A stretch of DNA of 26,531 nucleotides from JAKSCF01 sp028279945 (GCA_028279945.1 JANQMT010000054.1:1-26531), one strand, 5' to 3'. Counted from the first letter of the stretch, positions 16,602-25,446 are shown. Translations and numbers: made by a program. Notes: generated by a model from the sequence alone, not told the origin.

Positions 16602-17393
16602 CTAAATATCTAATAAAAAAGTTATTAATTCCGTGCGATTGCTAACCAGTGTTTTTTTAAAAATATTGTTGGTGTGCTTTTTAACTGTATCAACTGAAAT
16701 GAAAAGTTCGTCGGAGATATCAGCATTACTAAAGCCTTTAAAAATTAAATTGACAATATCACTTTCTCTACGGGATAAGTTATATTTTCGCTGATTACTT
16801 TCTATAATATCGGAGAACCTTTTGGCATTAGATGATTTAAGTGCATCAATCACTGCTAATTTATGTAAATGGTTACCTATATGTGGTGAAAGCAGTTTTA
16901 AAAAAATTAACTCCTTTACCCTAAAATCAGGGCTTTTCTTATGTCTAATTAAACTAATGCTGCTGATAAGCTTACCAATAAAATGTACATCACAAAGAGC
17001 AACATAATAATATCTGTTTTTTAGCTGAAAGTCATTAAAAAACTCGGTTTTTTTCCATGAATTGTAATTCATTATATCTGTACTACGCTTAGGCACAGGC
17101 GTGTTAAATGCTTTTAGAAATAGATCATCTATTTTATGGTAATACTGAAGATATTCATTATGGCTTTTTTCAGTGATATTTAGTCGATAGGATACAGGTT
17201 TTAAAATATGGTTATTATGATCATAAAAAATAAAATGACCGTTTGTAAAAGGAATGATATCTCTTAGAATCTCAAGAAAAGCACAGCAAAATTCTGAAAT
17301 TGACTCATAAGCAGCGATCGTCTCTAATATTGTATTCATTTTTATCCAGTCATTAGTGTTTAGGCTAGCATAGTTAAGATTCATCATATGCAT
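16602..17393 (-). CDS. LuxR-type helix-turn-helix transcriptional regulator
   Basis: 263 residues, minus strand, ATG at 17391-17393 with AAGAGG about 8 nt upstream. The C-terminal ~60 residues are a GerE/LuxR DNA-binding domain (NLSRRESDIVNLIFKGFSNA, then DISDELFISVDTVKKHTNNI). The N-terminal ~190 residues resemble a GAF-like sensing domain but I recognise no specific ligand site and no receiver aspartate. It sits between two related micro-protein genes: tail to tail with the first, head to head with the second, sharing a 118-bp promoter region that contains a 15-bp palindrome over its probable -10 box. It is therefore a candidate regulator of the micro-proteins. Confidence 0.88.
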   Translation of the reverse strand: MHMMNLNYASLNTNDWIKMNTILETIAAYESISEFCCAFLEILRDIIPFTNGHFIFYDHNNHILKPVSYRLNITEKSHNEYLQYYHKIDDLFLKAFNTPVPKRSTDIMNYNSWKKTEFFNDFQLKNRYYYVALCDVHFIGKLISSISLIRHKKSPDFRVKELIFLKLLSPHIGNHLHKLAVIDALKSSNAKRFSDIIESNQRKYNLSRRESDIVNLIFKGFSNADISDELFISVDTVKKHTNNIFKKTLVSNRTELITFLLDI

Positions 17394-17448
17394 AAATTAA
17401 CCTCTTCTTAAAATACAACTATAGTGGAATACCCTTAAAAATCGACGT

Positions 17449-17465
17449 ATTATACTATTAGTATA
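17449..17465. promoter_or_regulatory. Palindrome and divergent promoter region between luxR-type gene and micro-protein 2
   Basis: TATACTATTAGTATA (17451-17465) is a perfect 15-bp palindrome around a central T. It overlaps TATAAT on the minus strand (17449-17454), the probable -10 box of the LuxR-type gene, and lies 47 bp before the micro-protein start. The position suits an operator for autoregulation and for control of the divergent gene. Confidence 0.5.
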
Positions 17466-17511
17466 TATGCGTAAAGGGAAAAACACAAATATATAGACGA
17501 AGGAGAACAAA

Positions 17512-17601
17512 ATGAAGAGGAAGAAAGTAATAGGATTAGTAGCAGTATTATTAGTAATATTAGCATCAATATTATTTATAGGTATATTAACTTTCTATTA
17601 A
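17512..17601 (+). CDS. Micro-protein 2, single membrane segment
   Basis: A 29-residue frame from ATG 17512 with a near-ideal AAGGAG 6 nt upstream, which is the main reason to think it is translated. Sequence: basic start MKRKKVIG, hydrophobic helix LVAVLLVILASILF, end IGILTFY. It is a relative of micro-protein 1 at 16432 (17 of 28 positions identical), with the same basic-hydrophobic-FY layout. It is divergent from the LuxR-type regulator. No function can be assigned; the size and charge pattern fit small membrane regulators, type I toxins or peptide signals. Confidence 0.65.
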   Translation: MKRKKVIGLVAVLLVILASILFIGILTFY

Positions 17602-17803
17602 TAATATACAACTTTCAGCATAGAAACATAGGGGATGGATTTGATGCATGAAAGTATAAAGGTGATAAGACAAGCAGGGCTGGAAAGTGATACCAATATG
17701 ATCTCGTGATGATAAGAAGGTTAATAAAAAAATATACATCATATACAGAAAAGAGAAACCACTGTTATTTTTGATGAAGATAAAAAATAACATATGTATA
17801 CAA
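17602..17803. other. Gap without a supported gene
   Basis: Between micro-protein 2 and its probable terminator I see only a 21-codon frame from ATG 17644 (MHESIKVIRQAGLESDTNMI) after GGGGATGG, too short and unmatched to call. It may be a decayed fragment or the 3' untranslated part of the micro-protein transcript. Confidence 0.4.
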
Positions 17804-17848
17804 TTCCTGAGAGAATCTATTATAAGATTTTCTCCGGAATTTTATTTT
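17804..17848 (+). terminator. Intrinsic terminator
   Basis: TTCCTGAGAGAATCT pairs with AGATTTTCTCCGGAA over 15 positions (one mismatch, one G-U) around ATTATA, followed by TTTTATTTTTAT. It ends the micro-protein 2 transcript. Confidence 0.82.
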
Positions 17849-17925
17849 TATCTAGTATTTCTATGATATTCATATATAATAGAAATGGTATATTTTTTCC
17901 AAATTTGTTAATTGTGTTGTATTAA

Positions 17926-17961
17926 GCATGATCAAAAAAACATCAGATGTTTTGATTATGC
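17926..17961 (+). promoter_or_regulatory. Interrupted inverted repeat upstream of the macroglobulin operon
   Basis: GCATGATCAAAA...CATC faces GATGTTTTGATTATGC, pairing on both sides of a 3-nt bulge with a very small loop; flanking TTAA extends it loosely. No T-tract follows immediately. It lies 40 bp before the TTG start and could be an operator or a leader hairpin for the operon. A clear promoter was not found in 17850-18000. Confidence 0.45.
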
Positions 17962-18000
17962 ATTAAGATAGATTTTTCTTGTAATTAGGAGGCGGTAAGT

Positions 18001-21000
18001 TTGAAGCTAAAGGTGTTATTTAAAAAATGGTATGTCATCGTTTTGGTGATTGCAGTATTGCTGGGAGGGGTTGGCGGTAGTGTTTGGCTGTTTAACTCGT
18101 CACCATCTAATACCGGAAGGTTGGATACAGAGAATAAGAAAAAATTTGAAACCATAGAGGAGCTGCTGAGTGGTTCTACAGAAGAGATAAGAATTGAGGC
18201 TGTAGATGAGGACACAGCCGGCGTAGATATTAACTCCAAATTTAAAATATACGTTGATGACCATATTGACTTGTCTTTAAATGAGTCATCCATCCGTGTA
18301 ATACCTGAGCAAACATTTTCTGTTGATAAGGTATCGAGAAGCGAATATACCCTTCGGTTTGAAGAGGCACTGAAAAACAACAGTATTTATAAGATTGCTG
18401 TTGAAAATGAAGACCAAGGCATTAAAATATCTAAAGCCTTTCAAACCCGGAAAGCATTTCGCATTATAAGGACCCTTCCCAGGAACAAGGCTACTTATGT
18501 TCCCATAGAATCAGGGATAGAGATAACCTTTACACATGAGGGCATTGGCAATCCCAATGCGTTTTTTGAAATAACACCCAAGGTAAAAGGTACATTTGAA
18601 ACGCATAAAGAGACGGTGGTTTTTGTACCTGAAAGCCTTGATTATGACACCGTCTATACGGTAAAGCTTAAAAAAGGAATTGGCTTGAAAAACAGTAGCG
18701 AAGTTATTAATGAAGATTATATATTTCAGTTCCAGACTGAAAGAAAAGCAGAAACTAAAAACAATAAAGATTTCTTGAATTTTTCCAATAGAATGTACAA
18801 TTATACCTCTAAGGAAATTCCTGTATTAAGTGTTTATACGAGTAAGTACTACAAAGATAAAGAACTGGACATTAAGTTATATCGCTATGACAATGAAAAT
18901 GATTTTTTAAATGATTTGAGTAAAAATGATCATCAGCCTTTTTGGGCAGTGAAAAATCATGAAAAAAATCGATTTGACAAATCTGTACTTCAAGAAACCA
19001 TGTCATTTAGAGGCAAAATCTATGATATGGGCAGCCCTTGGTACAAACAGGTGATGGTATTTCCTTCTAGTGTAGAGCAAGGATATTATCTTGTCTCAGC
19101 ATCTTACAAAGATAAAGAGTACATGACGCATATGCAGGTAAATGACATGTCTGTATATATCATGATGGGTAAGGAAAAATCCCTTGCATGGGTCAATGAT
19201 ATTGGTACGGGAGAACCTCTTTCAGGTGTTGAAGTCATGGGAGAAGGTATTATCTTAGGTATTAGCAATGAAAAAGGAATTGCAGAGTTTGAATTGAGTG
19301 AAGAAAATAAAGAAAACCAGCATTATATAACCCTTTTAGCAAAGGACAGACTGCCTTTTATTACGTATATTGACAGCAGACCCTATCTCTATATGTACGA
19401 AGATGCGTTTACAAACATTGCTGAGAAATACTGGTCATATTTATATCTGGATAGAGGGATGTATTTACCAACGGATACGGTACAGGTTTGGGGTGTGGCA
19501 AAGCCAAGGCATGACGGCAGACTTAAAAAATTAACGGCTCAGATAGAAAAATATACATATAACAGATATGACGAAAGGACATCATCCGTACTGGTATCTA
19601 AGGAAGTTGAAGTGTCACCTTATGGGACTTACACTTGCTCGCTGGAATACGAAAACTTTAATCCGGGATCTTATTACATGACCGTAAAGTCTGATGAAGA
19701 GATTATTAATCGAAGGTATTTTCAAGTAAAAAAATATACCAAGCCGGCCTATAAAATTGATGTAAATACGGATAAAAAGGCACTTGTTTTAGGAGAAAGC
19801 GTTAATCTGGACGTTCAAGCCTCATTCTTTGAAGGCTCCCCGGTAGCCGGTTTAAAGTTGTATTATAGAGGATATGGCTGGTATGATTATTTGAAAACCA
19901 TAGAAGGAAATATTAGCTGTAACAGCAATGGGCATGTGTCTATAAAATTTGAACCGGAGTCTACTTTCGAAAACACGGATCCCATTAGCTGGCAGCCTAA
20001 ATATATTAGTTGTATGGTCAACAATGCCGCTGCAGAGGAAGAGGAAGTGTATGCTTATGCATCCTTTGCGCTTTTTCCAAGAGATATTATGATTTATGGC
20101 AAAGGAAAAGTAGAACCAGGCAGATTTGTTGCAGAGATTGAGAGTAATAAAATAGTGCTTGACCGATTGAATAACCATGATCTTCATGCATATGATATGA
20201 AAAATTATAAAGGAGATTCAGTCAATATTCCGTTAAAAGGGAAGTTGATTGAGAGGAGATGGGATAAAAAAGAAGTTGGTCAATATTACGACTTTATCAA
20301 TAAAGTAACCCGAAAAAAATATCGATATTATACGGTGGAAAATGTGCTGGACGAATTTGAAATACATACCGTTAATGGTCGAGCCGTATATGAGCTGCCT
20401 TATACAAACTTTTTAAACCATAACAGTTACTTTATAGAAGTGATAGGAAATGATCAAAAAAATCGTGCAGTGAAAGAGACCATATATCTTTATCAATCTT
20501 ACTTTAACGCTTCACAAATTGAAAATATGGACATGGCAGAGGAATATTCGCTTAAGGAAAATAATAATAAATATAAGTTTAAAACAGAAGAAAAAGCTGA
20601 CCTTGTAATGCTTAAAAATGGAGAAGAATTTGAAGTGAGTGAAAAAGGGCGGATGCTTTATATGATCCTTAAAAATGGTATTCAAAGTGCTGACGTAGTC
20701 CATGATAGCAAGATGTCTTTTGAATTTGCTGAATCATATATTCCCAATGCACATGTTAAAATGGTCTATTTTGACGGCGTTAAAGTATATAACGCAGGAA
20801 GCCTTGGTTTGAACTATGATTATACGGAAAAAGAACTGGATATAAAGATTACACGGGACAAAGATTACTACAAGCCAGGGGATATCGTCAACATGGAGAT
20901 TGAAGTCAGCGATATAAATGGGAATCCATGTGAATCTGAAGTGAATATCAGTGCTGTAGATGAAGCATTCTTTGCAATGCGGGGTCAGTCAGTCCATACG

Positions 21001-23004
21001 ATCGGTGATCTTTACAGCTATGTTTTTGGTACAGGAATACTCTCAGAATATTTCTCTTATAAGAGCAATGAGCAAAAACCAAACTTTGCTGAGTGCGGAG
21101 AAGGTGGAGATGAGGCAGGGCAGAGATACGACTTTAAGGATAATGCATACTTCGGATCCATAAAGACAGATAAGAATGGTAAAGGATCACTGCAATTTAC
21201 ACTACCTCACAATCTTACATCCTGGCGTATTACATACCAAGGGATAACAAAAGATTTAAGAGCAGGAAGCGGACGAGAGAATATTAACGCAAAGCTACCC
21301 TTTTTTGTTAACCTGATATTCAATGATATCTATCTTGCACAAGACCAGCCGGGTATATCTCTTCGAGTATTTGGTACAGAATTGAACCAAGGGGATAAGG
21401 TAGATTATAAAGTTGTATTAGAAGGCCCCAATCATCAACAGACGACATACAAAGCAGAAGGTCAGGCAGGCAATTATAGTCATATTATGCTTGAGTCCTT
21501 AGAACCTGGGAACTACTTTATTAATGTATATGCAGAATCAGGTGGATTGAAGGATGCTGTGAAGAAAGAATTTAAAGTGGTCGAAAATATTTTGGAAACA
21601 GCTAGGACAGATTATCTTGATTTGGCTGAAGGTATGGAGATATCTAATCGGATTAATATTTCCGGTGAAAATGCCATAACCGAATTAGTGTTTTACAACA
21701 AAGAGATTTCCAGATATTATCGAACACTCAACGCTCTATATTATTCTTGGGGACAGCGAGTGGATCAGGTTTTATCCCGTAAGATTGCAGGAGAATACTT
21801 GAAAAAGTATTTTGATAAGGAATATATCAACGATTTTGAGGAGGATTTAAGCGATTACCAAATTTATGATGGCGGCATTGCACTCTTTTCTTATGACAGC
21901 AGCAGGCCGGTTCTTTCTGCAAAAGTATGCTCAGCGGCTAAAGCGACCTTTGATGAGGTGGATTTAAAATCATATTTTTATAATCATATAGATGATGAAA
22001 AAACCACATTACTAGATTTAGCTGCCTGTTATTGGGGATTGGCGTCTTTAGATGAACCGGTACTACTTGATATCTATAAACTTTTAGAAAGTGAAGATAT
22101 TAGCCTGGAGGAGAAACTATATTATGGTATTGCCCTTTCTGAATTTGGAGACGATGCATCTGCAGAAAAGATTTACAGAGAGGTCATTGAAAAATACGGT
22201 GAAGTTGTTAAGCCTTATGTATACCTGAATGCCGGAAGTGATCGAGATGAGAATATTAAGCTGACGGCTTTGTGTGCCATTATAGGTATAAAAAGTGATC
22301 TGCTTGGTCATGAGGAATTATTCCAGTATGTTATGGATAACTCTACAGATGAAATCCTTACCAACCTGGAAAGGTTAATCTATATAACTTCAAAAACACC
22401 TGATACTAAAAAGGAAAGCAGCTTCTCTTATGATATCAATAATAAGTCTGAGAAATTGGAGATTAATGGATTGGATAGATACAGATTGGTATTGACCGGA
22501 GATGAATTGAAAGGTATCACATTTGATGATATTAAAGGAGATATTGAGCTGGCAGTTAATTATATAGGTCCGGTAAAAGAGTTGGCTGAAGAAGGGGACA
22601 GCCTTGTGGGGATCAAAAGGTATTATCGTGTAAATGGTAAAGCAACCAATACTTTTACTCAATCGGATATCATTGATATTGAGTTAACACTTGAATTTGA
22701 TCAAAATGCTCCGGATGGATATTATGAAATTACAGATGTCCTACCTTCCGGATTTAAGTACGTTCAACCGTTTAATAGAGGGGAACGGGGAGACTATAAC
22801 TGGGGAAGCGTGAATGGACAAAAAATAACCTTTGCTTATTATTATACGCCTAATAGTAAGCAATCAAAGACCATCCGATACTTAGCAAGGGTTATTGCAC
22901 CTGGAAAATACACGGCAGACAGCGGCGTTATACTTCATGGAAAGAGCAGAGCCCATGGGTTTACAGAGCCAAGTGTGATTACGATAGTGAGCGCAGAAGA
23001 ATGA
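18001..23004 (+). CDS. Membrane-anchored alpha-2-macroglobulin-like protein lacking the thioester
   Basis: 1667 residues from TTG 18001, with TAGGAGGCGG about 6 nt upstream. A membrane anchor at ~9-31 (WYVIVLVIAVLLGGVGGSVW) with no lipobox cysteine. Then Ig-like (Big_5-like) repeats (~60-240), an MG2-type domain (DRGMYLPTDTVQVWG, ~485), an MG7-type segment (YYKPGDIVNMEIEVSDINGN, ~950) ending ISAVDEAFFAMRG, and the macroglobulin core LTSWRITYQGITKD (~1075). Where thioester members carry GCxEQ, this one has GQRVDQ (1251-1256), so the reactive Cys and Glu are gone while the helical domain around it remains. Bacterial family members are thought to trap proteases or shape cell-envelope contacts; this one cannot link covalently. 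It overlaps the next gene by 4 bp, forming an operon with a Memo-like and a beta-helix protein rather than the usual pbpC partner. Confidence 0.9.
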   Translation: MKLKVLFKKWYVIVLVIAVLLGGVGGSVWLFNSSPSNTGRLDTENKKKFETIEELLSGSTEEIRIEAVDEDTAGVDINSKFKIYVDDHIDLSLNESSIRVIPEQTFSVDKVSRSEYTLRFEEALKNNSIYKIAVENEDQGIKISKAFQTRKAFRIIRTLPRNKATYVPIESGIEITFTHEGIGNPNAFFEITPKVKGTFETHKETVVFVPESLDYDTVYTVKLKKGIGLKNSSEVINEDYIFQFQTERKAETKNNKDFLNFSNRMYNYTSKEIPVLSVYTSKYYKDKELDIKLYRYDNENDFLNDLSKNDHQPFWAVKNHEKNRFDKSVLQETMSFRGKIYDMGSPWYKQVMVFPSSVEQGYYLVSASYKDKEYMTHMQVNDMSVYIMMGKEKSLAWVNDIGTGEPLSGVEVMGEGIILGISNEKGIAEFELSEENKENQHYITLLAKDRLPFITYIDSRPYLYMYEDAFTNIAEKYWSYLYLDRGMYLPTDTVQVWGVAKPRHDGRLKKLTAQIEKYTYNRYDERTSSVLVSKEVEVSPYGTYTCSLEYENFNPGSYYMTVKSDEEIINRRYFQVKKYTKPAYKIDVNTDKKALVLGESVNLDVQASFFEGSPVAGLKLYYRGYGWYDYLKTIEGNISCNSNGHVSIKFEPESTFENTDPISWQPKYISCMVNNAAAEEEEVYAYASFALFPRDIMIYGKGKVEPGRFVAEIESNKIVLDRLNNHDLHAYDMKNYKGDSVNIPLKGKLIERRWDKKEVGQYYDFINKVTRKKYRYYTVENVLDEFEIHTVNGRAVYELPYTNFLNHNSYFIEVIGNDQKNRAVKETIYLYQSYFNASQIENMDMAEEYSLKENNNKYKFKTEEKADLVMLKNGEEFEVSEKGRMLYMILKNGIQSADVVHDSKMSFEFAESYIPNAHVKMVYFDGVKVYNAGSLGLNYDYTEKELDIKITRDKDYYKPGDIVNMEIEVSDINGNPCESEVNISAVDEAFFAMRGQSVHTIGDLYSYVFGTGILSEYFSYKSNEQKPNFAECGEGGDEAGQRYDFKDNAYFGSIKTDKNGKGSLQFTLPHNLTSWRITYQGITKDLRAGSGRENINAKLPFFVNLIFNDIYLAQDQPGISLRVFGTELNQGDKVDYKVVLEGPNHQQTTYKAEGQAGNYSHIMLESLEPGNYFINVYAESGGLKDAVKKEFKVVENILETARTDYLDLAEGMEISNRINISGENAITELVFYNKEISRYYRTLNALYYSWGQRVDQVLSRKIAGEYLKKYFDKEYINDFEEDLSDYQIYDGGIALFSYDSSRPVLSAKVCSAAKATFDEVDLKSYFYNHIDDEKTTLLDLAACYWGLASLDEPVLLDIYKLLESEDISLEEKLYYGIALSEFGDDASAEKIYREVIEKYGEVVKPYVYLNAGSDRDENIKLTALCAIIGIKSDLLGHEELFQYVMDNSTDEILTNLERLIYITSKTPDTKKESSFSYDINNKSEKLEINGLDRYRLVLTGDELKGITFDDIKGDIELAVNYIGPVKELAEEGDSLVGIKRYYRVNGKATNTFTQSDIIDIELTLEFDQNAPDGYYEITDVLPSGFKYVQPFNRGERGDYNWGSVNGQKITFAYYYTPNSKQSKTIRYLARVIAPGKYTADSGVILHGKSRAHGFTEPSVITIVSAEE

Positions 23005-23906
23005 TGAAAAAAAAGATATTCATTTTCTTAGGATTAATGGTTATAGCAATAATTGGTATATATACTGGGCAATATCTAAAAGAGATAAAGGGAGAGAAGA
23101 ACGCTTTGGTAGCTGCCCCTGCGATTACTTGCCGATATTATGATAAAAAAAGCTTTATGACCTCAGTTATAAAAGCTGAAACGATTGAAGTAAGCGATTT
23201 GAATGTTTTAGGGGGTGTTACGCCCCATCATTTACTTGCCGATCATATGATTGCACATTTTTTCAAAGAAATCGCTGCCAATAATCCTAATGTCATAGTC
23301 CTGATAGGACCCAATCATGGACGTATTGGCAGAGATAAGATACATACAGGCAGTTGGAACTGGCAGACCCCTTTCGGGATATTGGAAGCCGAAAAAGACA
23401 TGGTGAAACAGATTGCAGAAAAAACCAGTGCAGGAGAAGATATGAACCTTCTGGAAGATGAGCATTCCATTGCTGCCTTGATTCCTTATGTTAAGTATTA
23501 TTTACCGGAAGTACAAATAGTACCACTGGTTCTTCATGGGAATCTGGGAATAGAAAATTCAAAGAAACTTGCAAATATAATATTGGCGTGTATAGGCGAT
23601 AAAGAATGCATAGTCATTGGGTCCGTTGATTTTTCCCATTACCTGACACCTGATAAAGCAGAAGAAATGGATGAAATAAGTATTAAGGCCATCAAAAAAA
23701 GGGATTTTTTAGCTGTCAGTCGTATGGATAATGACTATCTTGATTCACCACCCACCATTATGACATTGTTTGAGATCATGAATAGAGAGAATGCTTCAGG
23801 ATTAAAAGTCCTGGACCATTCCAATTCATCCATAATAGCCGGAGAATATGCCGAAAGCAATACCAGTTACTATACACTTTTATTCTATAAGAAAGATGAG
23901 CCGTAG
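23001..23906 (+). CDS. Memo-like protein (AmmeMemoRadiSam system protein B family), membrane-anchored
   Basis: 301 residues, ATG 23001 overlapping the previous stop (or ATG 23004 directly after); no good ribosome site, so translational coupling is likely. After an N-terminal membrane helix at ~5-24 (IFIFLGLMVIAIIGIYTGQY) comes a Memo domain related to extradiol dioxygenases: PHH (76-77), GPNHGR (H106), EHS (154-155) and SVDFSH (D210, H213) are the conserved putative metal/active-site residues. The anchor places the domain outside the cell, unlike the usual cytoplasmic form next to AMMECR1 and a radical SAM gene, neither of which is present here. Biochemical role unknown; its metal site looks intact. 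Confidence 0.88.
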   Translation: MMKKKIFIFLGLMVIAIIGIYTGQYLKEIKGEKNALVAAPAITCRYYDKKSFMTSVIKAETIEVSDLNVLGGVTPHHLLADHMIAHFFKEIAANNPNVIVLIGPNHGRIGRDKIHTGSWNWQTPFGILEAEKDMVKQIAEKTSAGEDMNLLEDEHSIAALIPYVKYYLPEVQIVPLVLHGNLGIENSKKLANIILACIGDKECIVIGSVDFSHYLTPDKAEEMDEISIKAIKKRDFLAVSRMDNDYLDSPPTIMTLFEIMNRENASGLKVLDHSNSSIIAGEYAESNTSYYTLLFYKKDEP

Positions 23907-23920
23907 GGAGGTGCGTGTAC

Positions 23921-24658
23921 ATGTATAAAGTTGATAAGATTAGAGTAGCTTCTTTTTTGTTTATATTACTCATTTTTACAAGCGTATTTATTAAAATGAA
24001 TGATACAACAAAAGCCACTGTATTAACAAAAACAGATGAAGAGAATAAAATGGTGAAAATTAATCAAGGCGATGATATACAAGAAAAGATTAATGGTGCA
24101 AAAGACAGTTCTTATATTGTCATCGCTTCCGGCGAGTATATCATTGATGAACCCATTGTCATTCAAAATAAAAAAAATTTCACCATTTCAGGAGACAAAG
24201 ATGTGTGGATTTTAGGAAGCAAGGTAGACTTTCAAATTTTTATGATTAAGGATTCGGAAAATGTTGTCTTAAAGAATATCAAAGCGTGCCACAAAATCGA
24301 CCAAGAGACCGGAAATACCAAAATAACCCCCAAGCGAAAAGGCAGCGTAGTGGATATAGAAAATTGTAAAAAGGTTACATTGGAAAACTGCGAGTTAGAG
24401 GGATGCGGCGTATATGGCGTATATGCAGTGGATACGGATAGGTTAAATCTCTTTGGCTGTTATCTCCATGATAATTCATGGAAAGCTTTAGGACTCTTTA
24501 ACAAAGGTAACGCTACAAATGCAATTATTAAGGATTGCACCATTGTTAACAATGCTGACTTCCTTGAAAAAGAAGGCACTGTAAACATTCAATTTGAAGG
24601 TACTAATGTCATCCGAAACAACACTTTTGAAGACTATAAGAACAAAACAAAGAGGTAA
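23921..24658 (+). CDS. Exported or membrane-anchored right-handed beta-helix protein
   Basis: 245 residues from ATG 23921, 9 nt after GGGAGG; an in-frame GTG at 23915 is too close to that site. N-terminal membrane/signal segment (VASFLFILLIFTSVFI), then short repeating strands typical of a right-handed parallel beta-helix: NKKNFTISGDKDVWILGSK, DSENVVLKNIKACH, NCKKVTLENCELEGCGVYGV, TDRLNLFGCYLHDNSW, NAIIKDCTIVNN, NVIRNNTF. This fold is common in carbohydrate-binding or carbohydrate-cleaving surface proteins; no catalytic residues are recognisable. It is the third gene of the macroglobulin operon, 14 bp after the Memo-like gene, and probably works outside the membrane with its partners. Confidence 0.85.
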   Translation: MYKVDKIRVASFLFILLIFTSVFIKMNDTTKATVLTKTDEENKMVKINQGDDIQEKINGAKDSSYIVIASGEYIIDEPIVIQNKKNFTISGDKDVWILGSKVDFQIFMIKDSENVVLKNIKACHKIDQETGNTKITPKRKGSVVDIENCKKVTLENCELEGCGVYGVYAVDTDRLNLFGCYLHDNSWKALGLFNKGNATNAIIKDCTIVNNADFLEKEGTVNIQFEGTNVIRNNTFEDYKNKTKR

Positions 24659-24685
24659 TACCGTGTACACCTATAAGAAAGATCA

Positions 24686-24734
24686 GGGATGGTTCTTTTT
24701 ATCAAACAAAAAGAACCGTCCCTTTTGTTTGTTG
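24686..24734 (+). terminator. Repeat-derived terminator hairpin after the macroglobulin operon
   Basis: GGGATGGTTCTTTTT (24686-24700) pairs with AAAAAGAACCGTCCC (24708-24722) over 15 bp (one G-U), then TTTTGTTTG. The right part (24702-24734) is the inverted counterpart of the repeat at 1993-2024, identical apart from one inserted T. So a dispersed repeat appears to serve as this operon's terminator. Confidence 0.75.
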
Positions 24735-24755
24735 TAAATAAAATACAAAATATTC

Positions 24756-24810
24756 TTGACAAGGATAAGTTAGGAATGATAGCATGGTATTGAAAATGAA
24801 AATTATTATC
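24756..24810 (+). promoter_or_regulatory. Promoter with Fur box (copy A)
   Basis: TTGACA (24756-24761), 18 bp, TAGCAT (24780-24785), then GAAAATGAAAATTATTATC (24792-24810), which matches the classical 19-bp Fur consensus at 16 of 19 positions. The box covers the likely transcription start, as expected for iron-dependent repression. It leads into a frameshifted copy of the small gene found intact at 25845. Confidence 0.65.
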
Positions 24811-24839
24811 AATAAAAAAGAAAAAACAGAAAAATAAGA

Positions 24840-24985
24840 GGGGTGTTATTCAGAACAATAAATAAAACTGTTCTTAAAAAACTATTTATGTATATATCTA
24901 TTCGACCATGATGAATATGGTAAAATTCAAATAGGGATCAAAAATTTAAAAGGGGATAGAGATTTGCCGGTTATAGTCAATTGAT
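24840..24985 (+). pseudogene. Frameshifted copy of the small gene at 25845
   Basis: The stretch is alignable to the gene at 25845: the leader GGGGTGTTATT matches GAGGTGTTATT, AACTGTTCTTAAAAAA matches AACTATTCTTAAAAAA, and TTCGACCATGATG is identical in both. It can be read as KTVLKKLFMYI and, after a 1-nt shift, as LFDHDEYGKIQIGIKNLKGD, then a stop at about 24983. The start codon is missing and the frame is broken. It lies just downstream of Fur box A, so the family was probably iron-regulated. Confidence 0.6.
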
Positions 24986-25446
24986 AAAGCATAATAAAAA
25001 AACAACTGCCAAATAAGCATTCTAAATGAATCAAACTTTAAGCGTACAAGGGCTGATTATTGCAAGAAAATAGCATTAGATGACTTATGCATAACAGCAC
25101 CAAGTCCAATCTTTTCAGATTTTGAATTTCTTTTTCCCATTACAATCTCTAATAACTGAATAAATTAGAATTTGACGCTTAGAGCCGCTAACAGAGCTAA
25201 GTGTTATAATAGACAACTTTTTTTCTAATCGGATAGAGCCGCCATACCAGGTTAAATTCTTTTGAGCCAACCATTTTCTTTAATGGAAGGACAAAGTCCA
25301 TGTATGCATAAATTGTTTAGGCTTTTTAAAGCGAAAAATCTTATCCGTATGATGATACCTTAGTTTATCAGAACAGTATGTTTCTATGAATAACCAAGGT
25401 AAGGAAGCGCTGTACAGTATGTTACTAATATAGGCACTTTTGGGAG
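24986..25446. other. Decayed non-coding stretch
   Basis: About 460 bp with stops in all frames. On the minus strand 25057-25140 reads MGKRNSKSEKIGLGAVMHKS then SNAIFLQ and stop, which resembles the C-terminal region of IS110-type transposases and may be a remnant. GGACAAAGTCC near 25290 is a small hairpin. Nothing else can be supported. The stretch may be what separated the Fur promoter A and its gene copy from terminator element copy 1. Confidence 0.35.

Noticed and set aside
17644..17709. 21-codon frame MHESIKVIRQAGLESDTNMI
   Set aside because: Short, with only a poor ribosome site and no relative in the window.
20960..21163. Alternative plus-strand frame inside the macroglobulin gene
   Set aside because: Shadow frame; the macroglobulin domains are continuous across it.
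25057..25140. Minus-strand frame resembling an IS110-type transposase end
   Set aside because: Only 27 residues, no flanking catalytic part and no element ends; noted as a possible remnant only.
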